From: Haloplanus sp.
Lineage (GTDB): Archaea > Halobacteriota > Halobacteria > Halobacteriales > Haloferacaceae
NCBI RefSeq assembly: GCF_028275055.1
Contig: NZ_JAQCNJ010000026.1
Location: 1-61,624, forward strand
DNA: 61,624 nucleotides
Reading direction: 5' to 3'
Shown here: positions 24,009-33,398 of the stretch, piece after piece
Layout of the letters: each line of letters opens with the position of its first letter
How positions within the stretch are numbered: position 1 is the first letter of the stretch
The notes under the pieces: generated by a model
The model's input: only the letters and a program-made list of their open reading frames with translations
Told to the model about the DNA's origin: nothing
Databases searched by the model: none
Program-made: the position numbers and the translations under genes

Positions 24009-24053
24009 GGGCGCAACCGAATCCTTTTATCACCGCGCTCGCACGCTTCCAGC

Positions 24054-24425
24054 GTGCCGTCCGATCCGTGGCCAGAGGAACCCAAGCAGCCGGAGCCGGA
24101 GTCCCGTTGGGGAAACCCGGAGGACGACCTGCCACGGGTTCCCACGCCCGACACCGATGAGACGGACGTCGATCCCGAAGTTCTGGAGACGTTCTGGCGG
24201 AGTGTCCTTCTGGCAAACGTCGCGGTACTCGGCGTTGCTCTCGGCCCGATGCTCGTCTACTTCCGGGGCCAGTGGCGTTTCGGCCTCGCCGCAGTGGCCG
24301 TCGGGGCGATCGCCGGCCTCCGCGTCTACCAGCACTACCGCGCTTTCACCTCGCGCCACGCCGGAGACACAGCGTCTGACGGTCCGGAAGACACAGACGA
24401 CATGACCGACGAGCGGAACGTCTAA
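24054..24425 (+). CDS. Haloarchaeal membrane protein (DUF7322-like)
   Basis: A 123-residue protein starting at GTG 24054. Residues 1-45 are Pro- and Asp-rich and probably cytoplasmic; two membrane helices follow (LLANVAVLGVALGPMLVYF and FGLAAVAVGAIAGLRVY), then an acidic tail ending TDERNV. A TATA-like CCTTTTATCACC about 27 bases before the GTG supports both the start and leaderless expression. Homologues seem confined to haloarchaea. Function unknown. Confidence 0.75.
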   Translation: MPSDPWPEEPKQPEPESRWGNPEDDLPRVPTPDTDETDVDPEVLETFWRSVLLANVAVLGVALGPMLVYFRGQWRFGLAAVAVGAIAGLRVYQHYRAFTSRHAGDTASDGPEDTDDMTDERNV

Positions 24426-24450
24426 CCATACCCCGCGCCTCCACTCGATC

Positions 24451-24876
24451 ATGCGAACCGTCCGGGACGACGAGGGGCAGACGTTCCTGCTTGTGAAGCG
24501 GTCATCGGAGTCGAGTCTCGTTCGGGATCCCGAGACCGGGAGCGAACGCTACCTACCGAACGACGAGTTGACGATCGATACGGAGGCGTCGCCGCTCGTG
24601 ACTGCGGCCGGTGCGGTGCCGGTCTCGGTCCGGCGGCTTCTCGCCGCGGCACCCGATGATCAAGCGCTCGGCCTGTTGGTCGAACTCGCCGACAGGGGGC
24701 CACTCGCCGTACGGACGCTCGTGGGGGCGTATGACCTCTGTGAGAGCGACCTGCACGGACTGCTTGCGGAGTGTCGAGCCGCTGGGCTGATCGACGAGGC
24801 GCGCGTCGGGGGGGAGCGGGGCTACGATGCCACCAAGACGACGCGGAAGGCGGTGTCGTACCTCCGGGACGACTGA
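24451..24876 (+). CDS. Conserved haloarchaeal protein (DUF7346-like), HTH-containing
   Basis: A 141-residue soluble protein. The N-terminal 45 residues read MRTVRDDEGQTFLLVKRSSE and RDPETGSERYLPNDEL, a small beta domain. The C-terminal half (VPVSVRRLLAAAPDDQALGL onwards) looks like a winged helix, with LLAECRAAGLIDEARVGGER as recognition helix and wing. It may be a DNA-binding protein. It follows the membrane protein by 25 bases and ends one base short of the convergent rad50 stop. Function is not established. Confidence 0.7.
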   Translation: MRTVRDDEGQTFLLVKRSSESSLVRDPETGSERYLPNDELTIDTEASPLVTAAGAVPVSVRRLLAAAPDDQALGLLVELADRGPLAVRTLVGAYDLCESDLHGLLAECRAAGLIDEARVGGERGYDATKTTRKAVSYLRDD

Positions 24877-24877
24877 C

Positions 24878-27544
24878 TCACTTCTCGGCGACGGCGGCCG
24901 GACGGGAACGGGACACCGTCGAGCGATTCGTCCGTGGGTCTTTCTCGACGCGGACGAGGTCGTCTGCCGCACCGACGAGTTCCTCGTCGTGGCTGACGAT
25001 GACGATCTGTGCCACGCCCAGGTCGCGCATCTCCTCGACGAGGTCGACCAGCCGAGAGACGTGCCCGGCGTCGAGAAAGACGGTCGGTTCATCGAGGATG
25101 AGCGGCGGCATCGGGGCCGCGCCATCGATACCCTCGGCCAGCAGGCGGTAGATTGCACACCGCAGGCTGAGATTGAAAAGCGCGCGCTCGCCGCCCGACA
25201 GTTGTGCGGGGTCGAGTTCGCTCCCGTCTTTCTGGACGACCGAAAGCTCGTAGTCGCCGTTCAAGCGGAGGCGTGCGTAGGCGTCGTTGCCGTAGATCAG
25301 GTCGAACGTCTCGTTCAAGAGTCGTTCGAGCGTCTCGACGTTGCGCTGGCGCAGTTCCGCCCGCAGGTCGGCATAGGTGGTCTCCAGTCGCGAACACTCC
25401 TCGTGGAGGTCGTTGAGCGCCGTGACTCGCTCGGCCAACGCGTCACGTTCTCCCCGGAGCCGTTCTAACGCGTCGATTTCACTTCTCACACCGCCGATCC
25501 GCTCCTGCAACGCGTCGCGTTTCGTCCCCAGTTCGGTGAGTTTGGCCTCGACATCTTCCAGATACTCCTCTGCGTTTTTCTTGTTCGTGCGGGCCGCCTC
25601 GACGGCCTCCTCGTCGACGGCATCGCGGAGATCATCTCGGCGTTCCCGCAGTTCGGCAAGTCGGTCACGGCGCTCGTCGTTCGTCTCTGCGATTCGCTCG
25701 GCGCTCTCGTTACGGCGCTCGATCGTCGCCTCGCAGTCGTCGATCCGATCGAGTCGCTCCTCGACGGCATCGAGTCGCTCCCGCGCCGCGTTGATCCGGT
25801 CGAGGTCCGTCGTCAGTTCCTCGACGCGGTCCTCGGCGTCGGCCGCCTCGGCACGCTTCTCGGCGGCGATCTCGCGGGTCTCCGCGACCCGCTCCCGAAG
25901 GTCGGCCGCCTCCGTGTCTGCCTCCTCGGCGTCGGCACGGAGGTCGGCCGCAGTCTCGCGATCCGCCGTCGCCAGCTCCTCGAGACGGTCGCGCTCGGCG
26001 TCGATGTCGGCCAGTCGCGTCTCTGCCTCGACAAGGGCGTCGAGTGTCTCGGTACGGTCGTCGAGATCGGCTGCGCGCTCGCGGGCATCGGCCAAGTCTG
26101 CCGCCAGCCGATCGACCCGCTCGCGGTACTCCTTGAGACGGTCCGCGTGCGGGGAGTCATCGACGGACTGACCACACTCGGGACACTTGCCGGCGTTGAG
26201 CAGCTCCTCGACCTCGGCGACCCGGTCGCGAGCCGACGACAGCGTGGCGTCGAGTTCCGCGGCCCGCTCGCGGGCCTCCCCGCGGCGCTCGCGCAGCGTG
26301 TCCCGTCGCGCCACTGCCTCGCCGCGGTCGACGGGGGCGTCGTCGAACTCGGCGGTCAGTTCCGCCGCCTCCGTATCCAGGTCTTCGATCGTGGCCTCCC
26401 GTTCCGCGGCGGCGTTCTCGCGGTCCGTCGCGGCCTCACGACGGTCCGCCGCCCGTGCCTCCACCTCATCGGCGCGATCGGCCAGGTCGTCGGCTTTCGC
26501 CGCCAGGTTCTCCGCCTGGTTTCGCAGCCCCGTCGCCGACGCGTTCGCCTCGGACCGGGCGTCTCGAAGAGTCTCTTCGCGTTTGGCGAGTTCCGTCCGA
26601 CGGCTCTCGACGGCCGCCTCGGTCGCCTCGCCCAATGCTGCCGAATCGAGACGCGTCTCGATTTCGGTCTCCAGTTGCTCGATCCGCTCACGCGCCTCGC
26701 GGACCGCCTCGCGGTGCGTCTCGCGTTCGCGCTCGGCCTCCCGGATCGTCGTCTCCAGTCCGTCGATGTCGTTCTCGACGGCGTCGAGATCCGCCCGCCG
26801 CTCGTTGTACTCCTCGAGAACTGCATTCGCTTCGGTTCTGGTTCGCTCGGCTTTCTCCCGCTGGCTCTCGTAGTGTTCGATCCGCTCATCGAGGTCCACC
26901 AGGTCGTTCTCGAAACCGTCGAGGGCCGCGTAGAGATTCTCACCCTCTTTTGTCTCGATCTGTGACTCCACCTTCCGGAGTTCGCCCCGTTTCTCCGAGC
27001 GGACGTCCTCGATCCCGAGGCGGGCGGCGGCGGCGCGGTCGCGGTACTCCTCCAGTCGTCCCAACTGCAGGAGGTCGTCGATCACGTCCTGTCGCTGGCC
27101 GGGCGAGGCGTTGATAAGCTGGTTCACCTCTCCCTGCCGGACGTACGCGCAGTTGACGAACGCCTCGGCATCCATCCGGAGAAGGTCGGCGACGAACGCC
27201 CGCACGTCCCGTGCCCCCTCGACGGTCACGTCCGGGCCGTCGAGAACGCAGTCGGCGGTCGTCGTCCGGTCGCCCGACTTCCGGAGACGACGGTGGACGT
27301 GGTAGGCGTCGTCGGCGTGTGTGAACCACAGGTCGATTTCGGCCTCGGTCTCGCCGTTGGTGATCACCTCATCGAGGGTGCCATCGAGTGCGGTGGATCC
27401 GTACAGCGTAAAAAAGCAGGCCTCCAGCAGCGATGACTTCCCGCTCCCGTTGAGCCCGTGAATCACGGTCACGCCGTCGCGGAGGCTGAGGTCCGCGTCG
27501 TCGTACGGTCGGAAGTTCCGCAAGCGGATCCGGTCGAACCTCAT
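24878..27544 (-). CDS. rad50: DNA double-strand break repair ATPase Rad50
   Basis: The SMC-like ATPase of the Mre11-Rad50 complex. The 888-residue protein has Walker [17 protein letters not shown] near residue 35, long coiled coils (about 160-430 and 470-720), a zinc hook CPEC near residues 453-456, the signature [13 protein letters not shown] and Walker [15 protein letters not shown] at the C-terminus. The start overlaps the mre11 stop as ATGA, so translation is coupled. Length matches haloarchaeal Rad50. Confidence 0.97.
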   Translation of the reverse strand: MRFDRIRLRNFRPYDDADLSLRDGVTVIHGLNGSGKSSLLEACFFTLYGSTALDGTLDEVITNGETEAEIDLWFTHADDAYHVHRRLRKSGDRTTTADCVLDGPDVTVEGARDVRAFVADLLRMDAEAFVNCAYVRQGEVNQLINASPGQRQDVIDDLLQLGRLEEYRDRAAAARLGIEDVRSEKRGELRKVESQIETKEGENLYAALDGFENDLVDLDERIEHYESQREKAERTRTEANAVLEEYNERRADLDAVENDIDGLETTIREAERERETHREAVREARERIEQLETEIETRLDSAALGEATEAAVESRRTELAKREETLRDARSEANASATGLRNQAENLAAKADDLADRADEVEARAADRREAATDRENAAAEREATIEDLDTEAAELTAEFDDAPVDRGEAVARRDTLRERRGEARERAAELDATLSSARDRVAEVEELLNAGKCPECGQSVDDSPHADRLKEYRERVDRLAADLADARERAADLDDRTETLDALVEAETRLADIDAERDRLEELATADRETAADLRADAEEADTEAADLRERVAETREIAAEKRAEAADAEDRVEELTTDLDRINAARERLDAVEERLDRIDDCEATIERRNESAERIAETNDERRDRLAELRERRDDLRDAVDEEAVEAARTNKKNAEEYLEDVEAKLTELGTKRDALQERIGGVRSEIDALERLRGERDALAERVTALNDLHEECSRLETTYADLRAELRQRNVETLERLLNETFDLIYGNDAYARLRLNGDYELSVVQKDGSELDPAQLSGGERALFNLSLRCAIYRLLAEGIDGAAPMPPLILDEPTVFLDAGHVSRLVDLVEEMRDLGVAQIVIVSHDEELVGAADDLVRVEKDPRTNRSTVSRSRPAAVAEK

Positions 27545-28761
27545 AGAAAGTCCTCCATCGACACCTGATCCTCGGGGTCGGTCGGTGCCTCATCGTCCGA
27601 GTCGCCGTCCGTCTCGTCGGCGGAGTCATCGGACGACGACCCGTCGGTCGTCGGGTCGGCGTCGGCGACGAACGCCGCGACCCGGTCGCGAACGTTCGAG
27701 TCGGCTACCGCGTCGTCGCGGACCGTCTCGTCGAGGCGGCGACCGAGCGAGGACAGATCCATCTCACGGAGGCGCTCCCGGACGGCGGCGTCCGGATCGG
27801 CAAAGTCGACATCGGGGGCGGTGGCCGTCACGTCGCCGCCGACCGCGCGGTGGTCCGTGACCCGCGCGATCAAGGCACCGTCGTCGACGGCGGCCTCCTC
27901 GACGGCCGCGGGGGCGACGGGGTCGCCGTCGCCGGTGATCGTCACCACGACCACCGCCTCCGAGAGGTCGTGCTGGCGGAGCCGTTCCCGAACGCGGTCG
28001 ACCCCCTCGCGGGGGGCGAGTTCCACGTCGACGAAAACGAACGGACGCGTGTCCAGCGACCGCCGCCGGATGTCGACGGCCGCGTCGCCGCCCACGTCGG
28101 CTCCGAACTCGACGAGGTTGTAGCCACGCGCTTCGCGTTCGTCCGTGCTTGCGCGCTCGGTCGATCCGCAGTATGTCACCCACGTCCCGTCAACCTCGGC
28201 GCGGTCAGGGACGTGATTGTCGCCGAGCAACACCGCGTCGAAGTCGACGGTCGACGCTTCAAGCACCGTCTCTGTCTCCCAGTCGGCGTGTGGAAACGGG
28301 GTGAACAGGCCGTGGGCAACGAGAGCGGCGGTGTCGGCGTCGTGAGGGGTGAACTCGTAGTCGAGGTCGTCGCGGCGGGACCGGGGGACATGATCGAGAC
28401 CGTAGAAGGCCGTGTCGTCGACAACGGTCGGCGCGTCGTCGAGCCGCGTCGCCAACCCGAGGTCGGAAAACAGGTCGAGCCACTGGCTCCCACGGGTCGC
28501 CTCGTGATTGCCGACGACGGCGAGAAACGGAATGTCGGCCGCCGAGAGATCCCGGAGTGCGGAGAGCACGCCGAGCAGATCGGGGAGGTCGGGCCGGCGG
28601 TCGTGAAACAGGTCGCCGGCGTGGATCACGGCGTCGACGTTCGCAGCCGTCGCATCGCCGATAACCGCCTCGAACGCGTCGAGAAAGTCCTGCCGGCGGT
28701 CGGGCGAGTGGTACTGTCGGTAGCCGACGTGGGTGTCGCCGGTGTGGATCACCCGGGTCAT
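27541..28761 (-). CDS. mre11: DNA double-strand break repair nuclease Mre11
   Basis: A 406-residue phosphoesterase. Metal-site motifs are HTGDTHVGY (residue 5 on), [21 protein letters not shown] and [13 protein letters not shown]. The last motif reads LLGDNHVPD near residue 179, where the canonical enzyme has GHxH. The C-terminal third is acidic and disordered ([20 protein letters not shown]) and ends VSMEDFL, a short hydrophobic motif. Its start overlaps the small upstream gene as ATGA and its stop overlaps rad50, making a tight three-gene operon. Confidence 0.96.
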   Translation of the reverse strand: MTRVIHTGDTHVGYRQYHSPDRRQDFLDAFEAVIGDATAANVDAVIHAGDLFHDRRPDLPDLLGVLSALRDLSAADIPFLAVVGNHEATRGSQWLDLFSDLGLATRLDDAPTVVDDTAFYGLDHVPRSRRDDLDYEFTPHDADTAALVAHGLFTPFPHADWETETVLEASTVDFDAVLLGDNHVPDRAEVDGTWVTYCGSTERASTDEREARGYNLVEFGADVGGDAAVDIRRRSLDTRPFVFVDVELAPREGVDRVRERLRQHDLSEAVVVVTITGDGDPVAPAAVEEAAVDDGALIARVTDHRAVGGDVTATAPDVDFADPDAAVRERLREMDLSSLGRRLDETVRDDAVADSNVRDRVAAFVADADPTTDGSSSDDSADETDGDSDDEAPTDPEDQVSMEDFL

Positions 28762-29069
28762 CGCTCGGAATGTTTCTCCCCGGGACTCAAAACCGTTCCG
28801 CGACCGGGGCGAAAGTGGTTCGTCACCACCCGTCGGAACTCCCGGAGGTCGTCGAGAACGCGCCATCCCCGGCGGGCAGTCTCGGGGTCCGCGTGGTCGA
28901 TTGCCGCTCGGAGTCGGGCGAGACCGCCGTCAGTGATAAACGCCACGGCGTCGCGAACGTCGCCGCGGGCCGCGTCGGCCTCGTCGACGACGGCCGCTGG
29001 GTCGGCGGCGTCGGCGGCACGGCCGTCGGTCGCAAGCGCACGGAGCGCCGTTCGAACGTCGTCTGTCAC
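28758..29069 (-). CDS. Small helical protein of the mre11-rad50 operon
   Basis: A 103-residue protein starting at GTG 29069. It is helical and charged (VRTALRALATDGRAADAADP, AFITDGGLARLRAAIDHADP) with a basic end (RRVVTNHFRPGRGTV). There is no membrane segment and no catalytic motif. Its stop overlaps the mre11 start, so it is expressed together with the complex. A role in recombination or in binding Mre11-Rad50 is inference from this coupling. I do not recognise a characterised family. Confidence 0.7.
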   Translation of the reverse strand: MTDDVRTALRALATDGRAADAADPAAVVDEADAARGDVRDAVAFITDGGLARLRAAIDHADPETARRGWRVLDDLREFRRVVTNHFRPGRGTVLSPGEKHSER

Positions 29070-29504
29070 GGGGCAAGGTGAGAGCCCGTTCGGTGGTAAA
29101 TTTTCACCGAGTGGAGTCGGCCGTAGGCACCCGAAACCGAGGCCGGAGTCTCGGCCACGCCGGCGTCCTCGGGCCGGGTCGGCGCGTGACGAACCGCCCG
29201 TGGCGGCAGCAGCGTTCCGTCGGCGAGTTGGCTTCGACGCGACGATCCGGTGTGTCCGAACGGGGTCGCGACGAGTGCGACACCGGACAGGCCACGAACG
29301 TCGGCCCACCGGTCCGACGTACGCCGTGTAAACCGTTCGCCGTCGTCTCCGTATCTCCCCTCGGTTCTGGGGCACAATGGAGGGAGCGTTCGTTCTCTGC
29401 AGGCGCTCTGTCCGGCTATGTATCGCCGGTGCTTGGGGGAACGGCTCGCGGCGAGGACCGCACGCACCCGAAGCCTCTTATGAGTCTGCGACTTAAAATG
29501 TGTA
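29070..29504. other. Intergenic stretch upstream of pan, no gene found
   Basis: 435 bases between two divergent transcripts. Frames on both strands are arginine-rich and overlap one another, so none is convincing. I found no SRP or RNase P consensus. T/A-rich AAATTTTC at 29098-29105 may serve the minus-strand operon, and CTCTTATGAG at 29475-29484 is the likely TATA box of pan, 25-28 bases before its ATG. The space is unusually long for this densely packed region. Confidence 0.5.
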
Positions 29505-30719
29505 ATGACCGATACCGTAGATGAGGTCGACTTCCCCTACGACGAGGAGGCGACGTCTCAACAGGAGAAGATCGAAGCCCTCCGCGAGCGCCTCGACGTG
29601 TTGGAGGGACAAAACGAGGAGATGCGAGACAAACTGTTGGACGCCAACGCCGAGAACAACAAGTACCAGCAGAAACTCGAGCGGTTGACCCACGAGAACA
29701 AGAAGCTCAAGCAGTCGCCGTTGTTCGTCGCGACGGTTCAGGAGATAACCGACGAGGGCATCATCATCAAACAGCACGGCAACAATCAGGAGGCGGTGAC
29801 CGAGGTCACCGACGAGATGCGGTCGGAACTCGAACCCGACGCTCGGGTCGCGGTGAACAACTCTCTCTCCGTCGTCAAGCGTCTTGATAAGGAAACCGAC
29901 GTGCGGGCCCGTGTGATGCAGGTTGACCACAGCCCGGACGTGCGCTACGAGGATATCGGGGGTCTCGAAGAACAGATGAAGGAGGTCCGCGAGACGGTCG
30001 AAATGCCCCTGAAACGTCCCGGCATGTTCGAGGATGTCGGCATCGACCCGCCGTCGGGTGTCCTGCTTCACGGCCCGCCGGGAACGGGGAAGACGATGCT
30101 CGCGAAAGCCGTCGCAAACCAGACCGACGCCACGTTTATCAAGATGGCCGGGTCGGAACTCGTCCACAAGTTCATCGGAGAGGGCGCAAAACTCGTCCGC
30201 GACCTCTTCGAGGTGGCCCGGGAGAGCGAACCTGCCGTTCTGTTTATCGACGAAATCGACGCCATCGCGTCGAAGCGAACTGACTCGAAAACCTCCGGCG
30301 ACGCCGAGGTCCAGCGGACGATGATGCAACTCCTCTCGGAGATGGACGGCTTCGAGGAACGGGGCGAGGTCCGCATCATCGCCGCGACCAACCGCTTCGA
30401 CATGCTCGATCCCGCCATTCTTCGACCCGGTCGGTTCGACCGCCTCATCGAGGTGCCAAAGCCAGACGACGAGGGTCGCGAAATCATCTTCAAGATCCAC
30501 ACCCGCGATATGAATATTGCGGACGACGTTGACTTCGACGAACTGGCCGACGTGGCCGACAGCGCCTCCGGGGCGGATATCAAGGCGGTCTGTACCGAGG
30601 CCGGAATGTTCGCCATCCGCGACGACCGGACCGAAATATACATGGACGACTTCGTGTCGGCGTGGGAGAAGATAAGCGCCGAGACGACCGACGACACGAC
30701 GTCACCGGCGTTCGTGTAG
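29505..30719 (+). CDS. pan: Proteasome-activating nucleotidase (PAN)
   Basis: The AAA ATPase that unfolds proteins for the 20S proteasome. The 404-residue protein has an N-terminal coiled coil (residues 18-65), an OB-like domain (QSPLFVATVQEITDEGIII), Walker A GPPGTGKT near residue 190, Walker B AVLFIDEIDAIASKR, sensor IIAATNRFDMLDPAILRPGR and the arginine finger region. The C-terminus reads TSPAFV: the usual hydrophobic-Tyr-any docking motif has Phe in place of Tyr. A TATA-like element 27 bases upstream supports a leaderless message. Many haloarchaea encode two PANs; which one this is cannot be told here. Confidence 0.95.
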   Translation: MTDTVDEVDFPYDEEATSQQEKIEALRERLDVLEGQNEEMRDKLLDANAENNKYQQKLERLTHENKKLKQSPLFVATVQEITDEGIIIKQHGNNQEAVTEVTDEMRSELEPDARVAVNNSLSVVKRLDKETDVRARVMQVDHSPDVRYEDIGGLEEQMKEVRETVEMPLKRPGMFEDVGIDPPSGVLLHGPPGTGKTMLAKAVANQTDATFIKMAGSELVHKFIGEGAKLVRDLFEVARESEPAVLFIDEIDAIASKRTDSKTSGDAEVQRTMMQLLSEMDGFEERGEVRIIAATNRFDMLDPAILRPGRFDRLIEVPKPDDEGREIIFKIHTRDMNIADDVDFDELADVADSASGADIKAVCTEAGMFAIRDDRTEIYMDDFVSAWEKISAETTDDTTSPAFV

Positions 30720-30973
30720 GCGCGACTCACCGTTCGGTCGGTGCCGCTTCCGCTTTTGTACCCGGACTCGGCCCCTGACGCGCTCTAACCCACTGGAAGG
30801 GGCCAACCCCGGAAACGAGCGGACCGACAGCGATGAGACGTACACCCTTCCATCGGGACGGGGGCGTGTCACGCGGGCCCGTCGGATCGGGACACACAGT
30901 TGAGGAACATGGGAACGGAGGCCACCCCGTCCCGTGACGCGGCGCTTTTGCCCCGGCAGGTGATAAAAGGAGT

Positions 30974-31402
30974 ATGACCATCCGCAACGATGTTGCCCCC
31001 AGTACCCTGCCCGTGGAACTCCTCGATAGTGGGGTCGAGGTCGAGTACCTCGACGGGCGGACGACCTTCTACCGTGGCGTACCGGAGAAGGCGGGCGAAA
31101 CGCTCACCACCGGGCCGGGAAAGGAAGTCCACGTTCTCGTCACCGATCCGGATGAGAGCGAGGGCGTGATGATCTACGTTAACGATCGTAAGACCCACGA
31201 CGACATTCTCGAATCGACGGGTGTCGGTCGGATCGTCCTCGACGGCGGCGAGGCCGAGGAACTGTTTCCCGGCGTCACCGTCGCCACGCCCGACGGGATG
31301 CGGTGTCGGGTCGAGGCGGATCCGTCGGTGACGCGGGGGCGCGTGTTCGTCTTTGTCGAGGACGATTGGGGCGAACAGTCCTACGAACTGGTCGAGGGGT
31401 GA
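30974..31402 (+). CDS. Conserved haloarchaeal protein (DUF5796-like)
   Basis: A 142-residue soluble, beta-rich protein: VEVEYLDGRTTFYRGVPEK, VHVLVTDPDESEGVMIYVND and a C-terminal VFVFVEDDWGEQSYELVEG. The whole is acidic, with no metal-binding Cys and no membrane segment. The family is common in haloarchaea and uncharacterised. CGCTTTTGCC at 30941-30950 is about 27 bases upstream, and GGAG also precedes the ATG. It stands alone. Confidence 0.75.
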   Translation: MTIRNDVAPSTLPVELLDSGVEVEYLDGRTTFYRGVPEKAGETLTTGPGKEVHVLVTDPDESEGVMIYVNDRKTHDDILESTGVGRIVLDGGEAEELFPGVTVATPDGMRCRVEADPSVTRGRVFVFVEDDWGEQSYELVEG

Positions 31403-31466
31403 CACCGTCGACCGGCGGTCGGTCGGGGACCCCGCACATCGAACCGGTCACAGCCGACAGAACGCG

Positions 31467-31607
31467 TCACTGCAGATAGGAGGGGTCAGCGTCGTCGCCG
31501 TCGCAGTGGTCCTCGTGTTGGGTTGCGTCCTCCTCGGCATCGAACAGCATCCCGCAGGTTTCACACTCGTACCACGTCATGCCGTCCCGTTCGGTTGTGG
31601 TTACCAT
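31467..31607 (-). CDS. Tiny zinc-finger protein, 46 residues
   Basis: A short gene easily missed by length filters. It reads MVTTTERDGMTWYECETCGM and then DATQHEDHCD, a CxxC...H..H zinc finger (C15, C18, H31, H34), ending in an acidic tail and DPSYLQ. Haloarchaea have many such one-finger microproteins; this one resembles families that begin MVTTTERDG. A TATA-like CTTTTATTTTCC lies about 27 bases before the ATG, supporting a leaderless gene. It may bind nucleic acid or a protein partner; function unknown. Confidence 0.8.
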   Translation of the reverse strand: MVTTTERDGMTWYECETCGMLFDAEEDATQHEDHCDGDDADPSYLQ

Positions 31608-31668
31608 GTGTGTATATCGGCGAGCGGAAAATAAAAGATTACCCCGATTGTCGCGGCGGGCGCGTTTG

Positions 31669-32013
31669 TCATCCGTCGGAGACCGGCGACACGTCCGCGA
31701 CGACCACGGCCATGCCGAACAGATACAACCCGAGTCCGGTCACACCGACCGGGATAGAAACCTGTAGCAGCGTCGCCCCCGCGAAGGCACCGACACCACC
31801 GCCGATGGCGCCGACTCTCCGCGATGTTCCCGTCGTTTTCCCCGACAGTCCGGCCCAGTCGTTCCGGTGAGCGAGAACGAGGACGGTGGTGGCGGTGTAA
31901 ACGACCGCAATAGAAATCAGCGGAAGGCCGTGGGTATCCGAAAGGACGCCGGCGGCAACGGCAAGCCCGACGCCGACGAGAAGGGCAACGACGTATCGGA
32001 TCGAACGGTGCAT
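31669..32013 (-). CDS. Small membrane protein
   Basis: A 114-residue protein with four predicted helices: VVALLVGVGLAVAAGVLS, LISIAVVYTATTVLVLA, VGAIGGGVGAFAGATLLQV and VTGLGLYLFGMAVVVADV. The ATG at 32013 follows a TATA-like GTTTTTAC by about 27 bases, so the longer frame to 32247 (which overlaps purA and is arginine-rich) is rejected. Conserved but uncharacterised in haloarchaea, I believe; no function is inferred. Confidence 0.75.
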   Translation of the reverse strand: MHRSIRYVVALLVGVGLAVAAGVLSDTHGLPLISIAVVYTATTVLVLAHRNDWAGLSGKTTGTSRRVGAIGGGVGAFAGATLLQVSIPVGVTGLGLYLFGMAVVVADVSPVSDG

Positions 32014-32066
32014 ATCGAAGGCGGTGTGGCGAGGAGTAAAAACGCTCCGCGCCGTCTCCGGTCCGG

Positions 32067-33398
32067 CTACGCGTCGCGCTCGAAGGGATCGACGAGTTCG
32101 ACGGTTTCGGCGCGGTCCGGGCCGACGCCGACGGCGTAGATTGGGGCTCCTACCTCGTCGCTCAGGTAGTCGAGGTACGTTCGTGCGGCCGCCGGGAGCG
32201 CGTCGTACCCCTCGCCGGCGACGGCGCTCCAGTCTACCTCTGGCCACGGATCGAACTCCTTGAGGATGGGGTCACAGTCGGCCCACCGCTCGGTCGTCGC
32301 GGGCATCGTTTCCATGCGCTCGCCGTCGAGTTTGTACGCGTCGCCGAGTTTCACCGTGTCCATCCCGGCGAGCACGTCCAGATGGTTGACCGCAATGCCG
32401 GTGAAGCCGCTCACGCGGGCGGCGTGGCGAAGCATAGGGACATCGAGCCACCCGATGCGGCGCGGTCGGCCGGTGACGGTGCCGAACTCGCCGCCTTTCT
32501 CCCGAATGTAGTCGGCCAACTCCTCGTCGTCGCCGTCGAGTTCGGTCGGCAGGGGACCGGTGCCGACACGTGAGAGATACGCCTTCACGACGCCGACAAC
32601 CTCGCCGCGACCGACGACGGTCGGGCCGACACCGGTTCCGGTCGACGCCCCGCCGGCGGTTGGGTTGGAAGAGGTGACATAAGGGTAGATGCCGTGGTCG
32701 ATGTCGATGGACGTGCCCTGAGCACCCTCGAACAACAGGTTCTCGCCGGCGTCGAGTCTCGTGCCGAGAAAGTCGCCTGCGTTGACGGTCATGCCTTCCT
32801 CCTCGAGTCGGCGGCCGATGGCCACGAACTCCTCGTGGAGGGACTCAACGTCGAACTCCTCGCCGGCATCCATGCCGAACACGTCCTCGACAACCGCACG
32901 CTTCTGTGGGACGACGTACTCCAAGCGGTCGCGGAGCACGTCGGGGTCAAGCAGATCGCCGACACGGATCCCACGACGGCCGACCTTGTCCTCGTACGTC
33001 GGGCCGATTCCGCGGCCCGTGGTGCCGGCCTCTAGGTCGTCGTCGCTTTTCTCCTCCTCCTCGATACCGTCGAGAACGCGGTGGTACGGCATGATTACGT
33101 GGGCGCGACACGCGACACGAACGTCTGGGTCGAGACCACGGTCACGCAGTGTGTCCAGTTCGTCGAACAAGGTCCGCGGGTTGACCACACAGCCGTTGCC
33201 GAGGATACCGATCTTTCCACGGACGGCTCCGCTCGGAACGAGAGAGAGCTTGTACTCTTCGCCGTTTTCGACGACGGTGTGGCCGGCGTTGTCCCCACCC
33301 TGATACCGGACCACGATGTCGGCGTTCCCACCCCACAGGTCGACGAGGGCACCCTTGCCCTCGTCTCCGAGCTGGGAGCCGACGATGGTGACTGTCAT
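32067..33398 (-). CDS. purA: Adenylosuccinate synthetase
   Basis: Makes adenylosuccinate from IMP, aspartate and GTP, the first step from IMP to AMP. The 443-residue enzyme shows VGSQLGDEGKGALVDLWG (GTP loop and catalytic Asp), VRYQGGDNAGHTVVENGEE, TTGRGIGPTYEDKVGR, FEGAQGTSIDIDHG, and VTGRPRRIGWLDVPML. Length and order match the family. A TATA-like GGTTTAGCG about 27 bases before the ATG suggests a leaderless message. Confidence 0.97.
   Translation of the reverse strand: MTVTIVGSQLGDEGKGALVDLWGGNADIVVRYQGGDNAGHTVVENGEEYKLSLVPSGAVRGKIGILGNGCVVNPRTLFDELDTLRDRGLDPDVRVACRAHVIMPYHRVLDGIEEEEKSDDDLEAGTTGRGIGPTYEDKVGRRGIRVGDLLDPDVLRDRLEYVVPQKRAVVEDVFGMDAGEEFDVESLHEEFVAIGRRLEEEGMTVNAGDFLGTRLDAGENLLFEGAQGTSIDIDHGIYPYVTSSNPTAGGASTGTGVGPTVVGRGEVVGVVKAYLSRVGTGPLPTELDGDDEELADYIREKGGEFGTVTGRPRRIGWLDVPMLRHAARVSGFTGIAVNHLDVLAGMDTVKLGDAYKLDGERMETMPATTERWADCDPILKEFDPWPEVDWSAVAGEGYDALPAAARTYLDYLSDEVGAPIYAVGVGPDRAETVELVDPFERDA

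Noticed and set aside
23722-24216. A 165-residue N-terminal extension of DNA polymerase B
   Set aside because: It is Arg/Pro-rich, overlaps two plus-strand genes and covers the TATA box that fits the start at 23721.
26147-26965. Plus-strand frame opposite rad50
   Set aside because: Antisense shadow of the rad50 coiled-coil repeats.
29066-29467. 133-codon minus-strand frame upstream of the small mre11-operon gene
   Set aside because: Arg- and Ser-rich, not acidic like the surrounding proteins, no promoter at a fitting distance and no recognised family.
29100-29500. SRP RNA or RNase P RNA in the gene-free gap
   Set aside because: Neither the SRP helix 8 core nor the RNase P conserved boxes could be found on either strand by eye.
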